Below, one piece after another: positions 35,403 to 44,024 of a stretch of 64,000 bases of DNA. The position numbers were made by a program, and so were the translations under genes. This DNA comes from UBA2030 sp049969475 (lineage in GTDB: Bacteria; Bacteroidota; Bacteroidia; Bacteroidales; TTA-H9), in assembly GCA_049969475.1 (NCBI GenBank), contig JBMFOU010000009.1, positions 33,626 through 97,625 on the forward strand, in the 5' to 3' direction. Position 1 is the first letter of the stretch. Each line of letters begins with the position of its first letter. Below the pieces are notes generated by a model that was given only the letters and a program-made list of their open reading frames with translations, was not told where the DNA came from and searched no databases.

Positions 35403-35440
35403 AAAAAAGCAGGCTGAGCGGAGTCGAAGCCTGCTTTTTT
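35403..35440. terminator. bidirectional terminator between the barrel gene and AOR
   Basis: A perfect 13-bp inverted repeat (AAAAAAGCAGGCT / AGCCTGCTTTTTT) with a 12-base loop gives T-runs on both strands, as suits convergent genes. Confidence 0.88.
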
Positions 35441-35461
35441 CGTTCGGTGTTTTGGCCTTGA

Positions 35462-37612
35462 TTATTGTAAAGGTGCAACTACTTCAATGAGTTGAGGGAG
35501 ATCCATACCAATTTTCCTAAGATGCTCGATAGTGGGAACACCATTTTTGTTCCATCCCCGGCGTTCATAAACGGCATCCAGCAATTTCTCATATTGTTCT
35601 TCACGGTATTTTCGCAGGGCTGCCATTTTTTCCTTGGTGGTCATAGTGGTAGGATCGAGGCCCAGTTTTTCACGCAATTGGCCATCGTAGCGTTCCTGAC
35701 GACTTTCGTATTCCTCGACGGTAACAGGACCCGCTGCACGATAGGGCTGTGCATCGTATTTACGGGTACCATAGCCGCGGCGAATGTTGAATATACGCTG
35801 GAAATTATATACCCTTTCCGACATGCGGATGAGTTCATATTTATCAATCTTTTTACCGGTTACAGCATTAAAGATGGTAACATAGTTATCCACATGCTCA
35901 GGAACCTTAGCGGGTTCGTCGGTCAGGTGGTTGTCTTCGGGTTCTACGTCATTCCAAGGTAGCTTACACAGTCCGTTGAGGCCAAACCAGGTGCGGAACA
36001 TAGGGAAGTAGTGCAGGGCTTCGGCTTTGTCTTCAAAAGTAGGTATATGATTGTTTACCATGTCCATAAAAATAAGCCAGGCTTCGTCGTGTTGCGGGCC
36101 TTTGTTGGTCATGGCATAACCACCCTGCTGGGCCAGCGATTCCTTCGATACATACTGTGAGTATTCCAGGTTTTTATTTACCATGGCAATATCGTTGAGG
36201 AATTGCGGGTCGGCGCCGAAGTGTTCGATGAAATACTCTTTGCACTTGGCTACTCCCATACCAGCAATCTTACCAAAACCTTCGCCCCGGGCTACTTGAT
36301 GCAGCAGTTCAAGAGATGCCATGCCATTGCCCCAGGTAAGCTCCAGCCCTCCGGTTCTTTCTTTGTTTAGAATGCCATTTTCCCAGCATTCCATCAGGAA
36401 AGCTATCAGCGTGCCCCAGGTAATGGTGCATACACCGTAGGTATCGCAATAAAAATTGAGTTCGATGATAATGTCGGGGTCGAAAATCCCGCAGTTGGAA
36501 CCCAGGCCTGCTGCGTTTTCGTATTCGGGACCATCCACCAGCACCCTTGTGCCTTTATAGGGACCTGTTTTCAGTTCAAATCCATCCACTCCTTTAGCGC
36601 ATGACATATTGCAGCCTACCCAGCAACCATCGTTCACACCCTGGGTAAATTTACTGGTCCAAACGTTGCTATCAATTTTGTAAGCCTCTGGATGTGAACC
36701 ATATTTAAAGTTATGAGTAGGGAGCAGGTCGTAGTCGTTCATGATTTCCATGAGGTGGGCGGTACCAACCTGGCGCATGCGGTTCTGCTTGTCGTCGAGC
36801 TCGCGCATTTCGCGATTGAAACGTCTTCCGCGTTCCTTGATGGCTTCCAGATCTACAACATTATTGAGGTTACCGCTGATGCCAGGCACTTTGGCTACTA
36901 ATGCACGCAGCTTTTTATGACGGAAAACCGAGCCTATACCTCCACGTCCAGCCTGTTTCAGCCTAACTTCCTTACGTTTCTTGTCGTAAAAACTGAAATT
37001 GAGCATGCCAATGAGGCTGTGTTCAGCTGCCTGTCCGCTCGACACGACCGATACATTGAATTTATCGTTTTCATCGTCGGCAAAGATTTCGTGCAACTGT
37101 GCGGCCAGCAAGTGACTATCGTATTCCAGGCCATTGGCGTCGAAAACTTCAATTTTATGGTTGACTCCATCGAAGAAAATTATGATGTCTTCGGCTGCTA
37201 TTCCCTGAAGTTCCAGCGCATCGAAACCTGAGAATTTCAGGAAAGGTCCGAAAAAGCCACCCACGTTGCTATCCATTACAAAATCAGTAGGAGATATGCT
37301 CACTACCAATGACTTACCGGTTCCGGAGTACTGAGTAATACCGGCAATGGGACCTGGTGAAATCACAATCTCATTTTCATAATCGTTCCATCGGGTGGTA
37401 GGTTTGGTTGCTTCCCATAAAAGTTTGAGACCAAAACCTTTACCCCCTACAAATTTATCTTTCATCTCTTCGCTTACGGGCTTTTCCACAATTTCCAACG
37501 TGTCTACGTTGATGTAAACCGTGCGGTTGTTGTAGCCCTTGTCGATAGGATGCCACTGATATTTGTACTCCTTCAGCAGCTTGTGTTTTGCTCGAAAGTT
37601 TTCAAGATTCAT
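35462..37612 (-). CDS. aldehyde:ferredoxin oxidoreductase family protein
   Basis: A 716-residue tungsten (or molybdenum) bis-pterin enzyme of the AOR family, which oxidises aldehydes to acids with ferredoxin, or runs in reverse. Recognisable parts: the N-terminal pterin domain with FVGGKGFGLKLLW and VISPGPIAGITQYSGTGK; RLKQAGRGGIGSV; the cluster motif GCWVGCNMSCAKG (a Cx3Cx3C spacing); DGPEYENAAGLGSNCG; and a late Cys in GLNGLCKLPW that would be the fourth ligand. It is longer than the ~600-residue archaeal enzymes. Promoter and CRP/FNR-like palindrome lie upstream. A ThiF/ThiS pair two transcription units away could supply pterin sulfur. The substrate is unknown. Confidence 0.88.
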   Translation of the reverse strand: MNLENFRAKHKLLKEYKYQWHPIDKGYNNRTVYINVDTLEIVEKPVSEEMKDKFVGGKGFGLKLLWEATKPTTRWNDYENEIVISPGPIAGITQYSGTGKSLVVSISPTDFVMDSNVGGFFGPFLKFSGFDALELQGIAAEDIIIFFDGVNHKIEVFDANGLEYDSHLLAAQLHEIFADDENDKFNVSVVSSGQAAEHSLIGMLNFSFYDKKRKEVRLKQAGRGGIGSVFRHKKLRALVAKVPGISGNLNNVVDLEAIKERGRRFNREMRELDDKQNRMRQVGTAHLMEIMNDYDLLPTHNFKYGSHPEAYKIDSNVWTSKFTQGVNDGCWVGCNMSCAKGVDGFELKTGPYKGTRVLVDGPEYENAAGLGSNCGIFDPDIIIELNFYCDTYGVCTITWGTLIAFLMECWENGILNKERTGGLELTWGNGMASLELLHQVARGEGFGKIAGMGVAKCKEYFIEHFGADPQFLNDIAMVNKNLEYSQYVSKESLAQQGGYAMTNKGPQHDEAWLIFMDMVNNHIPTFEDKAEALHYFPMFRTWFGLNGLCKLPWNDVEPEDNHLTDEPAKVPEHVDNYVTIFNAVTGKKIDKYELIRMSERVYNFQRIFNIRRGYGTRKYDAQPYRAAGPVTVEEYESRQERYDGQLREKLGLDPTTMTTKEKMAALRKYREEQYEKLLDAVYERRGWNKNGVPTIEHLRKIGMDLPQLIEVVAPLQ

Positions 37613-37641
37613 ATTCCTCGCATTTTAGTGGTGATTCCTGA

Positions 37642-37657
37642 TGTGAAAAGTTTCACA
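37642..37657. promoter_or_regulatory. CRP/FNR-like palindrome at the AOR promoter
   Basis: TGTGAAA-AG-TTTCACA is a perfect 7+7 inverted repeat and matches the CRP consensus TGTGA-N6-TCACA. On the AOR strand it starts at the last two bases of the -7 box and covers the expected transcription start, a repressor-like position. Confidence 0.6.
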
Positions 37658-37663
37658 AATGTA
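37656..37663 (-). promoter_or_regulatory. -7 element (TACATTTG) of the AOR gene
   Basis: TACATTTG on the minus strand, 43 bases before the AOR ATG, fits TAnnTTTG. It abuts the palindrome at 37642-37657. Confidence 0.6.
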
Positions 37664-37836
37664 TAAACCTCCCACCAATACTGCAATCGTTTTCGAAAAC
37701 GGCACTGTCTGATTTTATGAAAAGTAAATACAACTAATTGATTATAAATGGGCTAAAAGAATATATAGAGCCTTTATAAATTCCCATACCTTATTAGCTG
37801 GGTCAAGGCTTACACTTTTTTTTCTTAAATTTTATT

Positions 37837-37844
37837 TAACTTTG
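37837..37844 (+). promoter_or_regulatory. -7 element (TAACTTTG) of the small winged-helix gene
   Basis: TAACTTTG, 22 bases before the ATG at 37867. It confirms the small frame as a gene. Confidence 0.65.
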
Positions 37845-37866
37845 AAACATTATAAAACCGAAGCCT

Positions 37867-38046
37867 ATGGATGCTAACGAAAAAATCATTGAAGCCCTGC
37901 AGAAAGCTGGTAAACCTCTTAGGCCCGGAGAATTGGCCGAAGCGGCTGGCCTTCCCAAAAAAGATGTAGACAAAGCTATTAAGGTACTAGTAAAGGAAGG
38001 CAAGCTCTATTCCCCCGTACGTTGTTTTTACGACGTGAAAAAATAG
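37867..38046 (+). CDS. small winged-helix / MarR-like regulator (59 residues)
   Basis: A 59-residue protein: N-terminal helix MDANEKIIEALQKAG, then KPLRPGELAEAAGLPKKDVDKAIKVLVKEGKL, a helix-turn-helix followed by a short wing (YSPVRCFYDV). The size and pattern match minimal winged-helix domains common in anaerobic Bacteroidota. The single Cys (CFYDV) could sense redox, but that is a guess. It has its own promoter and terminator and is divergent from AOR across a 254-bp region with a palindromic operator, so it is a candidate AOR regulator, although that operator looks CRP/FNR-like. Confidence 0.75.
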   Translation: MDANEKIIEALQKAGKPLRPGELAEAAGLPKKDVDKAIKVLVKEGKLYSPVRCFYDVKK

Positions 38047-38050
38047 AAAA

Positions 38051-38073
38051 ACCGGCCCAAAGCCGGTTTTTTT
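38051..38073. terminator. bidirectional terminator
   Basis: ACCGGC-CCAAA-GCCGGT flanked by A-run and TTTTTTT serves both the winged-helix gene and the convergent thioredoxin-like gene. Confidence 0.85.
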
Positions 38074-38081
38074 AAATGTAT

Positions 38082-38570
38082 TCAATGTTGATAATTTTCA
38101 GGGCGCAAGGCTTCGGGACCCCACTTTTGCAAAAAACCTTTAACCTTTTTAGCATCATATCCATCACCACTTTCAAGCAGGCCAGAATCCTGAGTATGCA
38201 AGCGCTGGCCTTTACTGTCGAGAATTACAAAAACCGGAAAACCAAAACGCTGAGGGTATCCCAGGTCAGCCAGTAGGCTGAGGTTCTTATTTTCCTTACT
38301 GTAATTGATCAAACAAATAACGTAATTTTTGTTCAGGAGACTGTCGAGCTCAGGGTTACTATGCACAAATCGATGAAATTTAAGGCACCAGGGACACCAA
38401 TTGCCTCCAATCTGCAGAAATACATGTTTTCCCGATTGCGAAGTTTGCTTAATAGCTTCGTTTAGCTCTGTACGGGCATCGGCATTGGGATTGTAAATTT
38501 TAACAGCTTCTTGTGCATTCAGATTGAGAAGAACAATTCCAAGAATCAGAAAGGTTAAAAGCTTTTTCAT
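38082..38570 (-). CDS. secreted thioredoxin-fold protein (CPWC)
   Basis: A 162-residue protein with a signal peptide at about 1-20 (ends NLNAQ). The thioredoxin fold shows the active site NWCPWC (Cys59 and Cys62) and the cis-Pro stretch RFGFPVFVILDSKG. It resembles the DUF255/thioredoxin_7 type periplasmic disulfide enzymes. The start at 38570 was chosen for the signal peptide and the -7 box at 38591-38598. It is divergent from the ThiF gene. The target proteins are unknown. Confidence 0.82.
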   Translation of the reverse strand: MKKLLTFLILGIVLLNLNAQEAVKIYNPNADARTELNEAIKQTSQSGKHVFLQIGGNWCPWCLKFHRFVHSNPELDSLLNKNYVICLINYSKENKNLSLLADLGYPQRFGFPVFVILDSKGQRLHTQDSGLLESGDGYDAKKVKGFLQKWGPEALRPENYQH

Positions 38571-38590
38571 GTTACAATGAATAAGAGGTG

Positions 38591-38598
38591 CAAAAATA
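38591..38598 (-). promoter_or_regulatory. -7 element (TATTTTTG) of the thioredoxin-like gene
   Basis: TATTTTTG on the minus strand, 20 bases before the ATG at 38570. Confidence 0.6.
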
Positions 38599-38624
38599 TG
38601 CCCCAATTTTTACAAGGCAAGATT

Positions 38625-38632
38625 TAACTTTG
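38625..38632 (+). promoter_or_regulatory. -7 element (TAACTTTG) of thiF-thiS
   Basis: TAACTTTG, 24 bases before the ATG at 38657. It is back to back with the thioredoxin-like promoter. Confidence 0.6.
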
Positions 38633-38656
38633 CAACTCATCACACATTGTAAGGAC

Positions 38657-39271
38657 ATGAATGAGGCGATTTTTCAGCTTAAAGCCTTTTTATCCGGAAA
38701 AACTGTGGGAATTGCCGGAGCGGGGGGATTAGGCTCCAATTGCGCAGTAGCTCTGGCCAGAACTGGGGTTGGAAAAATTATAGTGGCCGACTTTGATGTG
38801 CTCGAAGCCTCTAATCTCAACCGACAATACTATTTTAGAAATCAACTTGGGATTCCCAAAGTATTAGCACTTAAAGAAAATATCCGCAGGATTGACCCGG
38901 ACATAAAGGTTGAGGCCGTGATTATAAAAATCGGCAGGGACAACATCCAACAGATTTTCGGCCAGTGCGATGTTTTGATCGAAGCTTTTGACAAGGCTGA
39001 GATGAAGCAGATGCTCATAGAAACTGCACTCGAAATTTGGCCCAATCGTCCGCTGGTTGCGGCCTCGGGCCTGGCTGGATGGGGAAATACAGAGTCCATT
39101 ACAGTAAAAAGATTTGGTAATTTTGTGCTGGTCGGCGATGATATTTCCGAAACCAGCCCCTGGAATCCTCCCCTGGGCCCCAAGGTTTCAGTTGTGGCTG
39201 GTATCCAGGCCGATGTAGCCCTTGAGTTTTTATTGTGCGATTTTACTTTTAAACTATCAGAGAAACCGTAA
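38657..39271 (+). CDS. ThiF-family sulfur-carrier adenylyltransferase
   Basis: A 204-residue E1-like enzyme that adenylates the C-terminal glycine of a small sulfur carrier. The nucleotide-binding motif is VGIAGAGGLGSNCAVALARTG, with Asp in VADFDVLEASNLNRQYY, the Arg in that segment, and a later FDKAEMKQML. It lacks a CxxC zinc site, as in the shorter 'family 2' ThiF. The ATG at 38657 has AAGGAC just upstream. The ThiS-like carrier gene begins 6 bases downstream. No other thiamine genes are here. The AOR locus next door makes a molybdo/tungstopterin role possible. Confidence 0.85.
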   Translation: MNEAIFQLKAFLSGKTVGIAGAGGLGSNCAVALARTGVGKIIVADFDVLEASNLNRQYYFRNQLGIPKVLALKENIRRIDPDIKVEAVIIKIGRDNIQQIFGQCDVLIEAFDKAEMKQMLIETALEIWPNRPLVAASGLAGWGNTESITVKRFGNFVLVGDDISETSPWNPPLGPKVSVVAGIQADVALEFLLCDFTFKLSEKP

Positions 39272-39277
39272 CTTTAT

Positions 39278-39481
39278 ATGAAAATCATACTCAATCACAA
39301 AGAAGAAACTTTTAATGCCGACACCTTGACCCTTGCAGACATTATACGGATCAAGAAATTTACTTTCCGAATGCTGGTAACCAAGGTTAATGGGCAAGTG
39401 GTGAAGGTGGACGAAAGAGACAAAGTGTTTGTGAAGGATGGCGACAATGTGGAAGTTATCCATCTCATAAGTGGTGGCTAA
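39278..39481 (+). CDS. ThiS/MoaD-like sulfur carrier protein
   Basis: A 67-residue beta-grasp protein ending in ISGG; the C-terminal Gly-Gly is where the thiocarboxylate forms. The sequence (MKIILNHKEETFNADTLTL...VNGQVVKVDERDKVFVKDGDNVEVIHLISGG) has the ThiS-style ending DGDxVEVIHLISGG. It is translationally close to the ThiF-like activator. By sequence it leans to ThiS, while the AOR neighbourhood suggests a MoaD-like job. Both remain open. It ends 5 bases before the convergent CAP-domain gene. Confidence 0.85.
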   Translation: MKIILNHKEETFNADTLTLADIIRIKKFTFRMLVTKVNGQVVKVDERDKVFVKDGDNVEVIHLISGG

Positions 39482-39486
39482 GCCAT

Positions 39487-40140
39487 CTACCTGCAGCTGC
39501 TAAAGTCGATCACACACACTCGCTTGTATTCAGAGGAATGGGAAGCTATTCCCACTCCTACAAATTCATAAGATTCACTTAGGAGGTTTTTCCGGTGTCC
39601 AAGCGAGGGCACATTATTATCAATGAGTAAATCAACGACAATATCCAAAGGCTCGTTTGACCCATAATGAATATTTTCACCCTGCCAGCCCATGCACTTG
39701 AGTTCATTAATTCTTTGACTAAAATTCCCATGCCCAAAATATCCATCTTTACCTGAAGAAATTGCGTAATCACGAGCCAAACGGCTCAGTGTTTCATCGG
39801 GTTGCAAAGCAGAGATCGATTGCTGCGATTGCAAATCCGTAAAAAGGCTATTGAAATATGAATTCTCACGGAGTGATGGGTCTTCTTCAAGTATCGGAGC
39901 TACAATCCGCTGGAGAAAATGCTGTGGATATAATCTAACCAGATTGATAATAAGAATAACTTCTTTTTCCTGAGGCTGAAGATACGGAGAATGGGCAGCA
40001 GTATTTGCCGCATTTATCTCTGATGCTTTCCAACCCATAGCCATAAGGCTACTATTCAGAGTTGAAGCCTCCTGACCCCAGCAATGAGAGGAGTAAAAAA
40101 GCACGAGACATACAAAGGGCAATAATTGAGAAAACTTCAT
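39487..40140 (-). CDS. secreted CAP/SCP-domain protein
   Basis: A 217-residue protein with a signal peptide at about 1-22 (ends SHCWGQ). The CAP fold motifs are present: EVILIINLVRLYPQHF (N-terminal helix), LSRLARDYAISSGKDGYFGHG (metal His), GENIHYG, and GHRKNLLSESYEFVGVGIA. Bacterial CAP proteins are secreted, and their function is mostly unknown. Two conserved His and two acidic positions of the cavity can be seen. It converges on the ThiS gene without a visible terminator. Confidence 0.82.
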   Translation of the reverse strand: MKFSQLLPFVCLVLFYSSHCWGQEASTLNSSLMAMGWKASEINAANTAAHSPYLQPQEKEVILIINLVRLYPQHFLQRIVAPILEEDPSLRENSYFNSLFTDLQSQQSISALQPDETLSRLARDYAISSGKDGYFGHGNFSQRINELKCMGWQGENIHYGSNEPLDIVVDLLIDNNVPSLGHRKNLLSESYEFVGVGIASHSSEYKRVCVIDFSSCR

Positions 40141-40214
40141 TTTTACTCTTTTGTCTTTTTAACGTCTGCGCAAGCTAAAAATTTTTGATTCCTGATTTAT
40201 TCTCCGGGCTTCTG

Positions 40215-40222
40215 TAATTTTG
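40215..40222 (+). promoter_or_regulatory. -7 element (TAATTTTG) of guaA
   Basis: TAATTTTG, 34 bases before the guaA ATG. Confidence 0.65.
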
Positions 40223-40256
40223 CAGTAATTTTTCACACCCGAACTAGCATTTTTTC

Positions 40257-41786
40257 ATGCACGAAACCATTCTTATTATTGATTTTGGTTCACAATATAC
40301 TCAACTGATTGCGAGGCGAGTGCGTGAACTCAACGTGTATTGCGAAATTCATCCCTTCAACAAAATTCCTTCCATCACTCCTGAGGTTAAGGGCATTATC
40401 TTAAGCGGCAGTCCTTTTTCAGTACAGGACGAAGGTTCACCTGCACCCGATTTGTCCATTTTTAGGGGAAAATTGCCACTATTGGGTGTTTGCTATGGAG
40501 CTCAATATTTGGCTAAAATTTCGGGAGGAGCCGTGGAAGCCTCACAAATGCGTGAGTATGGGCGGGCCAACCTCGATAAAATGGACACTAGCGATCCTTT
40601 ATTGCAGAGTTTAAGCCATGGCACCCAGGTATGGATGTCGCATGGAGACAGTATTTTACAATGGCCTGAAAATTTTAGGATAATTGCTTCTACCGCTTCA
40701 ATACCTGTAGCTGCTTTCGCCATTAAAGGAGAACCCACCTGGGGCATACAGTTTCACCCAGAAGTCTATCATAGCACCGAAGGTCCCCGTTTACTCGAAA
40801 ATTTCGTGGTGAATATCTGCGGTTGTCATCGGGATTGGACTCCAGCCAGCTTTGTTGATGAAACCGTTGACCGCCTTCGTCAGCAATTGGGTAACGATAA
40901 AGTAATAATGGGGCTATCGGGAGGTGTAGATTCCACAGTTGCAGCCACACTCCTTCATAAAGCCATCGATAAAAATCTTTATTGCATATTTGTTGACAAC
41001 GGACTCCTGCGTAAAAACGAATTTCAAAGCGTGCTCGAGTCGTACAAGGGCATGGGGCTGAATGTAAAAGGTGTAGATGCTTCAGAGCGTTTCCTTCAAG
41101 CATTGAAAGGGCTGAGCGACCCAGAGGCCAAGCGCAAAGCCATAGGACGCACTTTCATCGAAGTGTTCGACGAAGAAGCTCATAAAATTCAGGAGGTGAA
41201 ATGGTTGGGCCAGGGTACCATTTATCCCGACGTCATCGAATCGGTTTCTGTTAATGGACCTTCAGCAACCATTAAATCGCATCACAATGTGGGCGGTTTG
41301 CCGGAACGCATGAAACTGAAAATCGTGGAACCCCTGCGCTCGCTCTTTAAAGATGAGGTACGCAGGGTAGGACATAGCCTGGGAATTAGTCCCGAATTGT
41401 TGGGCAGGCACCCTTTTCCCGGCCCGGGATTGGGCATCAGGGTGATTGGAGAGGTGAGCAAAGAAAAACTTGACATTTTACGCGAAGCAGATGCCATATT
41501 TATCAATGCGCTTAAAAAACACGAGCTTTATGATAAAGTATGGCAGGCCTTTGTAGTACTGCTTCCGGTACAGGCTGTGGGTGTAATGGGCGATGAGCGA
41601 ACCTACGAAAACGTAGTAGCCTTGCGGGCTGTTGGCAGCACCGATGGTATGACTGCCGACTGGTCGCATTTACCCTACGATTTCCTGGCCCTGGTTTCCA
41701 ACGAAATCATCAACCGCGTGAAAGGCATCAACAGGGTGGTATACGATATCAGCTCAAAACCACCCGCAACTATAGAATGGGAATAA
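40257..41786 (+). CDS. guaA: GMP synthase (glutamine-hydrolysing)
   Basis: A 509-residue enzyme that converts XMP to GMP with ATP and glutamine. The class I glutamine amidotransferase domain has the nucleophile Cys79 in LGVCYGAQYL and His/Glu in IQFHPEVYHS. The ATP pyrophosphatase domain has the PP-loop MGLSGGVDSTVAA. The C-terminal dimerisation domain ends KPPATIEWE, the family ending. It is followed 11 bases later by the LysM/receptor protein, a pairing I recall as common in Bacteroidota. Confidence 0.96.
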   Translation: MHETILIIDFGSQYTQLIARRVRELNVYCEIHPFNKIPSITPEVKGIILSGSPFSVQDEGSPAPDLSIFRGKLPLLGVCYGAQYLAKISGGAVEASQMREYGRANLDKMDTSDPLLQSLSHGTQVWMSHGDSILQWPENFRIIASTASIPVAAFAIKGEPTWGIQFHPEVYHSTEGPRLLENFVVNICGCHRDWTPASFVDETVDRLRQQLGNDKVIMGLSGGVDSTVAATLLHKAIDKNLYCIFVDNGLLRKNEFQSVLESYKGMGLNVKGVDASERFLQALKGLSDPEAKRKAIGRTFIEVFDEEAHKIQEVKWLGQGTIYPDVIESVSVNGPSATIKSHHNVGGLPERMKLKIVEPLRSLFKDEVRRVGHSLGISPELLGRHPFPGPGLGIRVIGEVSKEKLDILREADAIFINALKKHELYDKVWQAFVVLLPVQAVGVMGDERTYENVVALRAVGSTDGMTADWSHLPYDFLALVSNEIINRVKGINRVVYDISSKPPATIEWE

Positions 41787-41797
41787 TTATCAAGTGC

Positions 41798-43948
41798 ATG
41801 AAAAAACTTTTCTTTATTCTTTCTTTAGGGTATATTTTTAGTTTTCTGACTCCTTCTATAGCACAGGAGCCGGTTCAAATTACGGTTTCCGAGCGGGTCA
41901 TCAATCGCGAGGGGAAAACATTCAGAGTACACACAGTGGAAAGAGGGCAGACGCTGTACCGAATTTCCAAAGCCTATGACGTGCCTATCAATGAAATTAC
42001 CCGTTTCAATCCGGAAGCAGCTACCGCTCTCAAACCCGGTATGGAACTCCTTATTCCCTTAGCAGCTCAGACCGAAGAGAAACCTGTGACAAGCTATATT
42101 TTTCATGTCACCCGAAAAGGGGAAACCCTGGAAGAAATTGCGGCTATTTACGGAGTGCCCAAGGAAGCAATATTGCAATTGAATCCAGAGCTCAAGGGTG
42201 CCCGCCCTACAACTGGGCAAACCTTAAAAATTCCTATGGATTACAGTGGATACACCGAATTTCGGCCCGATACCATCAATCGTTTACCAGGACAGGAATT
42301 CAGAGAGCATGTGGTAGCCGAAAAAGAAACCCTCTATGGCATATCCAGGCTTTACAATGTAACCATAGCTGACCTAATTGAGTGGAATCCTTTTGTTCAG
42401 GATGGATTGAAAGTGGGTCAGGTACTTCGTATCGGCCAATCGGTACCTGATGTAAAAATTTCCGATTTTATTGAATATCATGTCCAAAAAAAGGAAAGCC
42501 TCTATGGAATTGCCCGCAAAAACCGTATCAGCATAGACTCGCTCAAGATGTTTAATCCTGGCTTAACGGAGCAAATCAAGGAAGGACAAATTATTCTTAT
42601 TCCCCGCAAGGGTGTGGCCACTTCCTTTATAACTCATACTACTTCTTCGCGTGAGAATTTGGAGAACATAGCCCAAAAATACCAGGTGGATAAAAAACAA
42701 CTTGAGGAAGCCAACCCTCAACTAGGGAACAAAGTTGACAAGAATATTCAGGTTAAGATTCCCGTGGAAAAGACAGAAAAGCTGGTCGAAACACCCGAAT
42801 CTAATGCAGAACCTTCTGCAGTAGAGGTGATTGGAAATGCGGGATGTGGTCTATCGTACAAATACAAAAACGAGGAATTCAAGATAGTAGTCATGTTTCC
42901 GTATCCCCGGCTTAAAAATTCTCCGGGGGCAAAAAGTAAAGCTGCTGAACGGCAAAGGTTTAAATATCTAACTCTTTATGAAGGAGTTCTTATCGCTCTC
43001 GATTCATTAGAGAAAGAAGGGATGAGAGCCAGGGTAATAACACTCGATGCAGGCTACGATGTGGAAGATACCCGAAGAATTCTCAACAACCCTGAACTCA
43101 AAAAAGCAGATATCATCATTGCACTGGCTTTCAGTAAAAACTTTACACTTATCGCTGATTTTGCCAAGAAAAATCAAATACCCATAATCAACGTATTTTC
43201 GAAACGAGATGAGATTTTGACTAATAATTCATTCGTGATTCGCTCTTATCCTTCGGCCAATTATCAAACCGAACGAGTACTGGAATTTCTGAAGATGAGG
43301 CCGCAGCGACAAAACATCATTTTAGTTCGCAGCAACAAATATCAGCACCAGAAAATGTATGAACAGTTAAGATCAGAGATATCAGCCTGGGTTCGTTCGG
43401 GTGAACTTCCAGTCGGGTCTCATTTCACCACTATTGGCGATACCTTATCCAATCTCTTCAAGGCCCTGAAACCTGGATATCATAACTACTTAATCGCCTT
43501 ATCAGAAAATGAAGCCTTTAGTATTAATCTGTTGCGGAATCTTCACGATCGGAAAGATACTATTAGGTATTCAGTCATTGGTTTACCCTCGTGGGACAAC
43601 ATGAAAAACATAGAAAATCAGTTGGTTGTAATTAGCGATTTACATCTGGTAACCCCCTGGTTTGTCGATTACTCTTCATCAGGGGTGCAGGGATTTATAA
43701 ACACATTCCGCAATCGCTTTAATGCAGAACCAGACGACCTGGCCATGACCGGCTTCGATATGATGTGGTATGCCGGCCACGCACTCATGATGGAAGGGAA
43801 AAACTTCCTTCCCTGCATGGAAAACATCCGCATCAACGGACTACTCTCCCGATATCACTTCCAGCATAAAAATGGCGACGGATATGTAAATACCTTCTGG
43901 AATGTTTATCATTATCCGGGGTATCGTCCCGTTTTGCTTAATAGGTAG
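41798..43948 (+). CDS. LysM-repeat protein with periplasmic-binding-like domain
   Basis: A 716-residue exported protein with a signal peptide at about 1-23 (ends SIAQ). Five LysM modules at about 44-88, 102-146, 170-212, 227-269 and 278-322 (for example HTVERGQTLYRISKAYDV) should bind peptidoglycan. Residues about 365-716 look like a type 1 periplasmic binding fold (KIVVMFPYPRL; ADIIIALAFSKNFTLIADFAKKNQIPIINVFS). The protein may sense or tether at the cell wall. The start was moved 21 bases downstream of the longest frame to give a proper signal peptide. Probably in one unit with guaA. Confidence 0.85.
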   Translation: MKKLFFILSLGYIFSFLTPSIAQEPVQITVSERVINREGKTFRVHTVERGQTLYRISKAYDVPINEITRFNPEAATALKPGMELLIPLAAQTEEKPVTSYIFHVTRKGETLEEIAAIYGVPKEAILQLNPELKGARPTTGQTLKIPMDYSGYTEFRPDTINRLPGQEFREHVVAEKETLYGISRLYNVTIADLIEWNPFVQDGLKVGQVLRIGQSVPDVKISDFIEYHVQKKESLYGIARKNRISIDSLKMFNPGLTEQIKEGQIILIPRKGVATSFITHTTSSRENLENIAQKYQVDKKQLEEANPQLGNKVDKNIQVKIPVEKTEKLVETPESNAEPSAVEVIGNAGCGLSYKYKNEEFKIVVMFPYPRLKNSPGAKSKAAERQRFKYLTLYEGVLIALDSLEKEGMRARVITLDAGYDVEDTRRILNNPELKKADIIIALAFSKNFTLIADFAKKNQIPIINVFSKRDEILTNNSFVIRSYPSANYQTERVLEFLKMRPQRQNIILVRSNKYQHQKMYEQLRSEISAWVRSGELPVGSHFTTIGDTLSNLFKALKPGYHNYLIALSENEAFSINLLRNLHDRKDTIRYSVIGLPSWDNMKNIENQLVVISDLHLVTPWFVDYSSSGVQGFINTFRNRFNAEPDDLAMTGFDMMWYAGHALMMEGKNFLPCMENIRINGLLSRYHFQHKNGDGYVNTFWNVYHYPGYRPVLLNR

Positions 43949-44024
43949 TAATCAGGTTTTTTAAATTCAATACTTTAGTACCGACAAATTACTCATACAA
44001 GTAAACTCCTTAAAATATTGATTT

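Noticed and set aside
43949..44024. Glycine riboswitch before gcvT
   Set aside because: Only 76 bases separate the genes and no aptamer-like pairing is visible.
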